Shown piece after piece: positions 6,564 through 14,200 of a stretch of 15,322 nt of DNA. The DNA comes from an uncultured Kiritimatiellota bacterium. Lineage in GTDB: Bacteria > Verrucomicrobiota > Kiritimatiellia > RFP12 > UBA1067. The stretch spans positions 1 to 15,322 of the forward strand of contig CAKURH010000095.1 of NCBI GenBank assembly GCA_934675625.1, written 5' to 3'. The notes beneath the pieces were generated by a model. The model did not search any database, was not told the origin of the DNA, and saw only the letters and a program-made list of their open reading frames with translations. How positions within the stretch are numbered: position 1 is the first letter of the stretch; each line of letters starts with the position of its first letter. The position numbers were made by a program, and so were the translations under genes.

Positions 6564-8318
6564 ATGACAACAGGCAAAATCACGGGTGTCAACGGAAACA
6601 TGATCACCGTCCGCTTCGACGGCGCGGTGGCGCAGAACGAGGTCGGCTACGCGAAACTGGGCGACAAGCGCCTGATGGCCGAGATCGTGCGCGTGCGCGG
6701 CGAGAAGTGCGACCTGCAGGTCTTCGAGTCCACGACGGATCTCGAAGTCGGCACGGAGGTCGAGTTCACGGGCGAGCTGCTCGCGGCGGAACTTGGGCCG
6801 GGCCTGCTCGCGCAGGTCTACGACGGTCTGCAGAACCCGCTCGCCGACCTCGCGCAGGAGGCCGGCAAGATCTCGAAGGACGCGGCGTTCTTCCTCCAGC
6901 GCGGGCTCTACCTGCCGGGTCTGCCGCGCGACCGCAAGTGGGACTTCCATCCGCTCGCGACACCCGGCGACCGCGTGCGCGCGGGCGACTTCCTCGGATG
7001 GGTCACGGAGGGTATCTTCGACAACAAGACGATGCCGGGCCACAAGATCATGGTGCCGTTCGCGTTTCGCGGCGTCTACACGGTGAAGGCGGTCGCCCCC
7101 GCCGGCGACTACACCGTGACGGAGACGGTCGCGACGCTGACGGACGCGGCCGGGAAGGACGTCCCCGTCACGATGCTCCAGCGCTGGCCGGTGAAGGTGC
7201 CGATCAAGTGCTTCGTCGAGCGCCTCGCTCCGGAGGAGACGCTGGAGACGACAGTGCGCACGATCGACACGTTCTTCCCCGTCGCCGTCGGCGGCACGTA
7301 CTGCATTCCGGGCCCGTTCGGCGCGGGCAAGACGGTTCTCCAGCAGACGACGGCGCGCTACGCGAAGGTCGACGTCGTGATCTCCGCCGCGTGCGGCGAG
7401 CGCGCGGGCGAGGTCGTCGAGACGCTGAAGGAGTTCCCGGAGATCGTCGACCCGAAGACGGGCCAGTCGCTCATGAAGCGCACGGTCATCATCTGCAACA
7501 CGTCGTCGATGCCGGTCGCCTCGCGCGAGGCGTCCGTCTACACGGCCGTGACGATCGCGGAGTACTTCCGCCAGATGGGGCTCAACGTGCTCGTCCTCGC
7601 GGACTCGACCTCGCGCTGGGCGCAGGCGATGCGCGAGCTTTCGGGCCGTCTGGAGGAGATTCCGGGCGAGGAGGCGTTCCCGGCCTACCTGGAGTCGCGC
7701 ATCGCGGCGTTCTACGAGCGCGCGGGCCGCGTGCGCCTCCGCAGCGGCGCGACGGGCTCGGTCACGATCGGCGGCACGGTCTCGCCGGCGGGCGGCAACT
7801 TCGACGAGCCCGTCACGCAGGCGACGCTGAAGGTCGTCGGCGGCTTCCACGGCCTCTCGCGTGCGCGGTCGGACGCGCGCCGCTATCCGGCGATCGATCC
7901 GCTCGACTCGTGGAGCCACTACAACTCGGTCATCGAGCAAGGCCGCGTCGAACGGGCGCGCGCGATCCTGCGCAAGGGCAGCGAAGTCGGCCAGATGATG
8001 AAGGTCGTCGGCGAGGAGGGCACGTCCCTCGAAGACTTCACGACCTACCTGAAGGCCGAGTTCCTCGACGCGGTGTATCTGCAGCAGAACGCCTTCAGCG
8101 AGGCGGACGCGACGACGCCGGTCGCGCGCCAGCGCCTCATGTTCGACGTCGTCGAGAAGGCGCTGCTCGCGACCTACTCCTTCACCGAGAAGGACCAGGC
8201 GCGCGCGTTCTTCATGGATCTTCAGCAGACGTTCATCGACTGGAACGACAAGGCGATGGACGCGCCCGCGTTCAAGACGCTTCAGGCGACGCTGGTCGAG
8301 AAGATCGAAAAGGCCTGA
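6564..8318 (+). CDS. atpA: V/A-type ATP synthase catalytic subunit A
   Basis: This 584-aa protein has the usual length for V/A-ATPase subunit A, the catalytic subunit of the cytoplasmic A3B3 head. An N-terminal beta barrel (KITGVNGNMITVRFDG) and the A-specific non-homologous insertion (about 110-190) are followed by the P-loop GPFGAGKT (250-257). Next come ACGERAGEV with catalytic Glu279, the Walker B segment LADSTSRWAQAMRE and the arginine-rich LRSGATGSVTIGGTVSPAGG region, all intact. It should be functional. The start fits the family, but no ribosome binding site precedes it, only the ATTCGANN array. Its TGA overlaps the next ATG (TGATG). Subunits B and D, required to build the head and rotor, are not next to it or elsewhere in the window. 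Confidence 0.97.
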   Translation: MTTGKITGVNGNMITVRFDGAVAQNEVGYAKLGDKRLMAEIVRVRGEKCDLQVFESTTDLEVGTEVEFTGELLAAELGPGLLAQVYDGLQNPLADLAQEAGKISKDAAFFLQRGLYLPGLPRDRKWDFHPLATPGDRVRAGDFLGWVTEGIFDNKTMPGHKIMVPFAFRGVYTVKAVAPAGDYTVTETVATLTDAAGKDVPVTMLQRWPVKVPIKCFVERLAPEETLETTVRTIDTFFPVAVGGTYCIPGPFGAGKTVLQQTTARYAKVDVVISAACGERAGEVVETLKEFPEIVDPKTGQSLMKRTVIICNTSSMPVASREASVYTAVTIAEYFRQMGLNVLVLADSTSRWAQAMRELSGRLEEIPGEEAFPAYLESRIAAFYERAGRVRLRSGATGSVTIGGTVSPAGGNFDEPVTQATLKVVGGFHGLSRARSDARRYPAIDPLDSWSHYNSVIEQGRVERARAILRKGSEVGQMMKVVGEEGTSLEDFTTYLKAEFLDAVYLQQNAFSEADATTPVARQRLMFDVVEKALLATYSFTEKDQARAFFMDLQQTFIDWNDKAMDAPAFKTLQATLVEKIEKA

Positions 8319-9517
8319 TGCGTCCGCCGCGCCGCCCCCTTCGCATCGCCGTGTCGGTCGAGCACAGTCGCGGATGGGGTCGCCGCGTCTGCGAGGGCGT
8401 CTGTTCGTATGCGCAGACGCATCCGGACTGGCGCATCACCATGTTCGACGGCCTCTTGCCGTCCGCCAACGACCTGAAGGCGTTTGACGGATTCCTTTGG
8501 AGCGTGAGCGACGCGCGCGCGGCCGAGCGGCTTTTGTCGACGGGGCGTCCGATCGTCAACCTCATGGTCGATGGACGCTTCCCCTCGACCGTGCAGGTCG
8601 GGGCCGACCATGCCGCGTGCGGCGAACTCGTGGTGCGGCACTTCGTTTCGCACTACTTCCGCCATTTCGCCTTCTGCGGCTGGCAGGGGCTCATGTTCTC
8701 GGACGTGCGGCTGGCCGTCTACCGGGCGGCCTTGGCGCGTGCGCATTTCGACTGCTCGGCCTACCTGACGAAATCGGGCGGTCGGCGGCGCGCGCTCCTC
8801 CGCGACGTGCTGCACGAGCGGTTTACGCTGCCGGCGGACGCGGCGGCGATTGCGCGCTGGCTTCGAGAACTGCCCAAGCCGGTCGCCGTTTTCTGCGCGA
8901 ACGACCTCCGCGCATGGCAGCTCTCCGAGATCTGCTGGCGGGCGGGGCTGTCCGTGCCGAAGGACGTAGCGCTGTTGGGCGCGGACAACGACGTCGTGCC
9001 GTGCCTGCTGACGAGCCCGTCCCTGAGCAGCGTCGACACGGCGACCTTCGAGACGGGACGCCGCGCGGCGGAGATGCTGGACGAGATCCTGCACGGCACG
9101 CGCGCCGCCGACGGCTCGACCGTCCTGGTGCCGCCGCGCGGCGTGGTGGCGCGCAACTCCACGGCGGTCTATGCCGTCGAGCCGCCGTTCCTCGCCGAGG
9201 CGCTGTCCTATATCCGCGCCGACACGGCGAAATCCCTGACGGCATCGGAAGTCGCGGCGCACGTGGGGCTTTCCTATTCCACGGTGCAGGGCGCCTTTCG
9301 CGACAAGATCGGCTCCTCGATCCAGCGGGAGATCATGTCCGCCCGCCTTGAACTCGCCGAACGGCTCCTGTGCGCGACCGACTTGCCGCTGTCCGACGTG
9401 GCCGCGCAGGCGGGCTTCCGCACCCAGCAGTACTTCTGCCTGTGCTTCAGGCGGGAACTGGGCCTGACGCCGAGCGCTTTCCGTGCGCAGGGCGACCGCA
9501 GCGGCTTTGAGCCGTGA
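8318..9517 (+). CDS. XylR-type transcriptional regulator (LacI-like sensor plus AraC HTH)
   Basis: This 399-aa protein has an N-terminal periplasmic-binding-protein-like domain (about 9-280; RIAVSVEHSRGWGRRVCEGV, then VFCANDLRAW and VALLGADND) without the LacI helix-turn-helix. A C-terminal AraC/XylS HTH pair follows (about 288-392), with SLTASEVAAHVGLSYSTVQGAF, LPLSDVAAQAGF and YFCLCFRRELGLTPSAFR. This is the E. coli XylR architecture: a cytoplasmic sugar sensor that activates glycan-use genes. The ATG at 8318 shares a base with the stop of subunit A; the N-terminus matches where XylR-like proteins start, although the frame is open upstream. Finding it in place of ATPase subunit B is unexpected. 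Its targets may be glycosidase genes such as those at 347-4098 or a lost neighbour. Confidence 0.9.
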   Translation: MRPPRRPLRIAVSVEHSRGWGRRVCEGVCSYAQTHPDWRITMFDGLLPSANDLKAFDGFLWSVSDARAAERLLSTGRPIVNLMVDGRFPSTVQVGADHAACGELVVRHFVSHYFRHFAFCGWQGLMFSDVRLAVYRAALARAHFDCSAYLTKSGGRRRALLRDVLHERFTLPADAAAIARWLRELPKPVAVFCANDLRAWQLSEICWRAGLSVPKDVALLGADNDVVPCLLTSPSLSSVDTATFETGRRAAEMLDEILHGTRAADGSTVLVPPRGVVARNSTAVYAVEPPFLAEALSYIRADTAKSLTASEVAAHVGLSYSTVQGAFRDKIGSSIQREIMSARLELAERLLCATDLPLSDVAAQAGFRTQQYFCLCFRRELGLTPSAFRAQGDRSGFEP

Positions 9518-9531
9518 GTGTGAAGCCGCTT

Positions 9532-9562
9532 TCGGTCGACTGCTTCAAGCAGATGGCCGAAC
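9532..9562. terminator. Possible shared terminator hairpin between convergent genes
   Basis: A two-part inverted repeat: outer arms TTCGG and CCGAA, inner arms CTGCT and AGCAG around TCA, separated by a symmetrical 4-nt internal loop. It lies 15 nt after the regulator stop and overlaps the last codons of the convergent 54-aa gene. No U-run follows on either side, so intrinsic termination is uncertain. Confidence 0.35.
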
Positions 9563-9709
9563 CGAGGTTACGGTGCCGTCAGGCAGTTGCCAGACTGTCT
9601 TTCCATTGAGGACATACACGTTCGCGATGCCCTTGCGCCTGTTCTCGTCCTGTGCGGCATGAACGGCCTTGTTTCCGATGCGAGTCATTCTTTCGACGAT
9701 TTCAGGCAT
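9545..9709 (-). CDS. Conserved-looking 54-aa small protein
   Basis: Read on the minus strand, this is a complete 54-aa protein starting MPEIVERMTRIGNKAV, with ENRRKGIANVYVLNGK and WQLPDGTVTS in the second half. The GGAGGGA ribosome binding site (9712-9718) just before the ATG at 9709 is among the best in the window. The 'EENRRxGIPNVYxxNGKxxxxLPDG' pattern is one I recall from small bacterial proteins of unknown function often found near toxin-antitoxin or nucleotidyltransferase-like genes; this is memory, not a search. The fold is probably an N-terminal helix followed by a beta hairpin. It lies downstream of the lipoprotein operon on the same strand but 271 bp away, so it may have its own promoter. 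A weak TTGCGT-18-TATGAT candidate lies at 9756-9727. Confidence 0.75.
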   Translation of the reverse strand: MPEIVERMTRIGNKAVHAAQDENRRKGIANVYVLNGKTVWQLPDGTVTSVRPSA

Positions 9710-9720
9710 ATTCCCTCCAT

Positions 9721-9990
9721 GAAAGAATCATATCTCTCTTGCACGACAACACGCAAAGAGCCGTTCCCATGCGCGACCAACAGCAAGTCGTGCTTTGGAC
9801 CACGACCTGCCGACCGTATGCGAAGGACGATCCGCTCCAGCCGGCCGGACTGGTCGGCCCCGTCCGCCTCGAGGTGCAACGAGGATTAAGTGTGCACAGG
9901 AAGGAAGAATCCGCAGACAGGCCGCGCGAACGGCTCGATTCGTTAGTTTCACTCCATCAAGATAAATTGAAGAGACTTCTTCAGTCTTGA
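9721..9990 (+). pseudogene. Possible glycosidase fragment in the intergenic region
   Basis: One plus-strand frame reads QQQVVLWTTTCRPYA and then LQPAGLVGPVRLEVQ before losing coding character. The 'LQPAGLxGPVRLE' ending resembles the last strand of the jelly-roll sugar-binding domain found at the N-terminus of GH2-type and related secreted glycosidases. No start region or downstream domains are present, and the frame runs to a stop at 9988-9990 inside the end of the convergent lipoprotein gene. It could be debris from a glycosidase once adjacent to the XylR-like regulator. Apart from this and the 54-aa gene, I see nothing coding in 9518-9980. Confidence 0.3.
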
Positions 9991-11240
9991 TGTCTTGAAG
10001 CAATTCGTTCTGCCGCAGCCGTCAACTTGGCTTTGACTGATGCCGCCTGTTCGGGAGAGAGGGTGTCATCCAATTCGGGAAACCAGCGATTCCTCATGGC
10101 ATAGAGATACTTCTTCCTGAACATCGAGAGCAAGCCTCGCTGAAAGTGCCGTTGCGTATAGACTATCCCCTGTCGCGCTTGTCCTTCGTCTTCAGTGCCG
10201 ACGAACTCCCGATCTCCGATGGCGGTTTTCGCGCGGACGACCTGCGCGGCATACCAGTCAAGCCATCTGACAACGACCTCCCAGACGCCCTCGGAATTCG
10301 GCATACTTTTCTCGCGCGCCGCCTTGACGGCAAACACGGCCTCTTCCACGGCGCAGATGACATTCATCTTTTCTCGATACGATTTCGCGCCGTCACCCAG
10401 TTGCCAAAGGGACTCCTCCCATCGACCTATCCATTTTGCGCGATCCTCTTCTGTCGGCAGACGATCCAACAGTTTCGGCATTTCAACTATGCAATGTCGA
10501 ATCGCACGAACCGTGTCGGCGCCGTTCGTCTGGGCGGCAAGCAAGGTTGCGATTTGTCTGCCGTCCGTCGCATTGCTCGCGCTGGACCTATCCTCCGACT
10601 GAGACGGCAAGGCCGAGAAAGCATTTAGGCGTTTCCTGAACTCGTCATGGAGTTCGGATGGGAGAACCCGCGACAAGTGAGGAAGCCAAAACCGCTCGAA
10701 AATCGACAGCGTCAATTTGTAATCGTCCCTTAGCTTGCGCGCGCAATCATGTCGCCACCGAGAGTCCTCGAAAGCCTCTCCGAGCAGAATGTCTTTGTCT
10801 GAGATATCAAGACATGAGTCACGATATTTGGACAGGCCATTGAAGTAGTAGTCAAGCGCGACACGCGGCTCGACGCCGCATTTCTTCATGATATCAAAGG
10901 CCAGATACAGATATTCGCGATAAACCCGTGTCGCGCCCTCTCTTTGTCGGTAGGGAAGCCTCTTCAGATCAATGGATAGCAGCATAACGCCAAACGATAT
11001 TGCCGCCATCTTGCGCACATCGGCATCTGCAATGTCAATGAAGCAATGGCGAATTACATCTTGTTTTTTACGATGGTCAAATCCAACGCCCCCCCGCATC
11101 AGGCAATTGTGCAGCACTTCGTTCTGTGTCATGACGTCTTCAGGCACACAGGCCTCTCGCGCTGCGGGCTTACACCCGGCCACAAGGAAGAGACAGAAAA
11201 TGACGAGGCTCAACAGCATCAGACGGTTCATCTTGTTCAT
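9981..11240 (-). CDS. Lipoprotein of unknown function, third gene of the surface operon
   Basis: From the ATG at 11240 this is a 419-aa protein with a lipoprotein signal peptide: NKMNR, then a hydrophobic run and the lipobox VAGC with the lipidated Cys at residue 23. The remainder is largely helical and charged, with scattered cysteines and many Arg/Glu-rich helices (for example LPTEEDRAKWIGRWEESLW). No catalytic motif is recognised. The frame is open upstream to 11441, but that extension overlaps the previous gene and lacks a signal peptide, so 11240 is preferred; an ATG at 11231 is the alternative. The start lies 7 nt after the stop of the large surface protein and the nearest Shine-Dalgarno is weak, suggesting coupling. 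It is clearly AT-richer (sampled lines 47-55% GC) than the ATPase operon (one line 77%), hinting at a different origin. An envelope-located partner of the surface protein is inferred. Confidence 0.75.
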   Translation of the reverse strand: MNKMNRLMLLSLVIFCLFLVAGCKPAAREACVPEDVMTQNEVLHNCLMRGGVGFDHRKKQDVIRHCFIDIADADVRKMAAISFGVMLLSIDLKRLPYRQREGATRVYREYLYLAFDIMKKCGVEPRVALDYYFNGLSKYRDSCLDISDKDILLGEAFEDSRWRHDCARKLRDDYKLTLSIFERFWLPHLSRVLPSELHDEFRKRLNAFSALPSQSEDRSSASNATDGRQIATLLAAQTNGADTVRAIRHCIVEMPKLLDRLPTEEDRAKWIGRWEESLWQLGDGAKSYREKMNVICAVEEAVFAVKAAREKSMPNSEGVWEVVVRWLDWYAAQVVRAKTAIGDREFVGTEDEGQARQGIVYTQRHFQRGLLSMFRKKYLYAMRNRWFPELDDTLSPEQAASVKAKLTAAAERIASRHQD

Positions 11241-11247
11241 ATTTGCG

Positions 11248-14200
11248 TTATCGTATTCCTGGCGAATGCGTGACAAAACCCTCTGCCGAACATTCAATCC
11301 ACTGCGTAAACTTGTCAATTCGCAAACTTCCGGAAGCCTCCAAGGTGAATACCTGATGATAGGTCGTTCCAATCGTACCAACGGCATCACATGGCTCTTT
11401 TGCAGTGTCCGTCCCCCAGGCCAAGGGAATGCGCCAGTCAATTACGCCACGAGAAAGCGGAGGAGGACATGCGTCGCCAAAACTGGGAACATCGCGAAAG
11501 AAATAGTTGTCAAATCCTGGTCGATGCCAGTCGCCGGCGCCACGGGCTTTCGTATGATTCCAGATGGGCTCAAAAAGTGGATTCGCAAAATAGCCAGTCG
11601 GCACATTATCCGTCGTCGGAACTTCCATGACCCGAATGCCGGAGAAACAAACGTCCAACGGTGTGAGATAAGGTTCGAGTTCCATTGCAATGAATCCGTC
11701 TCGGCACCGGTTGAAGCCTGACACACAGAGAATGCCTGTTGGCTCGATGACTGTCAGGCAGGGCGTGTAGGTAACCCCTTCAACCACAACATCAGGACCT
11801 CCCTGGCACGCACGAATCGGGCAAGTATAGCCACCCGAACCGTCTGTGCTCAACAGCCAGTCTGCCGGCAAGCGCACCGTATTCGCGATTTCTTCTGGAC
11901 GAACCTCGGCTACAAAACTTTCCCGCACACCCATCTTGTGACGATTCGGGAAGCCCTCTCGCGTGACAATGGGCGTGATGATGATCTTGACCGCCGTCAG
12001 CGTCGCCTCGGACGTGATCTCCTCGCCGCTTTCCTCCTCGGTGAAGGTCGCGACGGCCTTGATGTCGCCCGCGCTTCCGCTCGCCGACCGCGCCAGATAC
12101 TTCACCTTGATCCTGAACGACTCGCCCGGCTCGAGCTTCCCCTCACGCGGCAAGAACGAGCCGCCCATGCGTTCGAGCCGTCCGCCGTCGCGCAGTTCAA
12201 GGGAGAACGTGCCGCCCTTCGTTCCGCCGTAAACGCAGAACTCGGCCTCGCTCATCGTCGAACGCCGCGCGACCGTCTCGCCCGGCGCGTTCTCATAGGC
12301 GTCCTCGAAGATGATCGCGGACTCCGAGAACGTTGCCGAGACGTGCGGCCCCTGCGGCTCGTGGTCTTCCTCGTCCTCACGTGGCTCGTGCGGCTCGTCG
12401 GGCGGCGACACGTGCGAACAGCCGCAGGGCCAGTTCGGGAAAGACAGCTCGAAGCCCTCGAAGCGGCACGTGTACGTTCCGACCGCACAGCCGCCGCAGC
12501 CGCAGTTGCCGTCGCAGTTGAACAAGGGCACGGTGAACGGCGGGGGCGACGGCTCCAAGCAGCAGTAGCTCCCGTTCCACGTCACGTCGGAACCGTCGGG
12601 ATCGGGCGTGAAGCGCACGTGTCGTCCGCCCGACGCGGCTTGTGGCGCGGCAGCTGCTGACGCACGGAACGCGGCAATGGGCGAATCGTCCACAATCTCA
12701 CAGCGGACGGGACGGCAGACCGTCAGGTGACCATCCGTGTCCTCGCCAACCTCGACGTCGGGATGGGACGCGCCCACACAGACGAGCGGCAGACGGCAGT
12801 CGACCGTGTAAGGCTTGCCGAGCAGAAGGACGACGCGGTTCGTCTCGCCGGCATTCGCGACGAACGACGGATCGGGCAGGTTCGACGCGCCTCTGCCCGT
12901 GAACGTCACAAGGGCGTTCGCGTCAGGGGCAACGAGATCGACCCAGTAGTAGTTGTTCGTGTTCGCGCCCTCCGGCAGCGTCTGGTGCGGGCCGAACTGG
13001 GGCGCGTCCGCCGCGACGAGCGGCGCGTCGTCTTCGCCGTTCGGGATGCCGTCGTCGTCCCAGTCGTCGGGGTTGACGCGGCGGTAGACGCACTCCACCT
13101 TGTTCGAGCGGGCGATGAAGTCGCCGTTCAGGAAAAGTTCAAGCTGAGCGGTTATTGGGGGATGAACCACGAGAGGGTTGCTTTCGCTGAACGTGGAGGT
13201 GCCTGCGGCGCTGAACACGGAGGTGTTGGAGGCGGGGAGGCACGGAGTTTCTTTGACAGGATTCACAGGATTTGAGGAGCGTGGCGGACCGTACGCAACA
13301 ATCCTGTCACTCTTGTCCCTCCTGTTCAAAACCTTCCAACCCTCTCCGTGTCTCCGACCCTCAGAACCCTCCGTGTTTAACGCCGTAGGCTTCCCATCCC
13401 CAATCAGTGCTAATCCGTGAGAATCCGTGGCTACCCCTCTCTCATACGGATTGCCCAGGAAGAAGTTCTGCCATGTCAGCACGACCGAGCCGTTTGCGGT
13501 CGCCGCCGTCCAGAGGTAGGATTGGTCGTGCCGCGCGAACATCGGCGCACCAATGACAAAAATCTCGTTCGAGGCGTTCCGCAGCTGCGGACGCACCTTG
13601 CCCCACGTGTGCGCCCAGAGTGACGTCACGACATGGGGGCCCAAAGGAAAAAGGAAGAGGGAAGAGGGAAGAAGTTGACCGTCCGCACTTCTTCCTTTTT
13701 CCCTCTTCCCTTTTCCTTCCTCCCCCAGCAACACCCATGCTCTTCCCCTGTAGGCGTCGGTGAGGTGCCATGTGCCGACAAGCCGCGCGTTCATCGGTCG
13801 CGCATAGGAGATTGCCTCGTTCGTCCGCACCGTTTCGAGGCGGTAGCCGCGCACCACGTCGTTTGACGAGAGGAGTGGGGTGTCTGCGACGCTGAACACG
13901 GAGTAGTTGGAGGATGGGAGACACGGAGTTTCTTTGACGGGATTTTCAGGATTTGAAGGGTTCGATGTGTCAGCCTCACTAATCTTGTCAATCCTGCCTA
14001 AACCATCCTCTCCCTCTCCGTGCCTCCGATCCTCCTCGTTCTCCGTGTTTAGCGTCGCAGACACCTCGGACAGATTCGCCTCGATTTCTGCCGATTCCGA
14101 TTGGTTCGTGGACGCGTTCGTCGGCTTCTGTGCGAAGACCGTCGCGACGACGACCGCCGCCGCCAACACAGCCTTGCCGGACGGCGGCAGCCTGATGAGC

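Noticed and set aside
6555..7940. 461-aa open frame antisense to ATPase subunit A
   Set aside because: Extremely Arg-rich with no domain, on the opposite strand of a clear ATPase gene; a shadow of GC-rich codon use.
6707..8317. Upstream extension of the XylR-like frame to give 936 aa
   Set aside because: The extension is Arg/Gly-rich shadow sequence of subunit A; homology to XylR-like proteins begins at the ATG at 8318.
9728..10003. 91-aa minus-strand frame between the lipoprotein and the 54-aa gene
   Set aside because: Arg/Pro-rich, low-complexity, overlaps the end of the lipoprotein gene and has no recognisable motif.
11938..12660. 240-aa plus-strand frame opposite the surface protein
   Set aside because: Arg/Val/Leu-rich mirror of the GC-rich part of the minus-strand gene, without start signals.
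13201..14063. Repeats considered as a CRISPR array
   Set aside because: Units are long inverted repeats, not evenly spaced identical direct repeats with unique spacers, and no cas genes are present.
13201..14063. Repeats considered as an IS element or composite transposon
   Set aside because: No transposase frame lies between them and no target duplication was found; each element is itself palindromic and under 200 bp.
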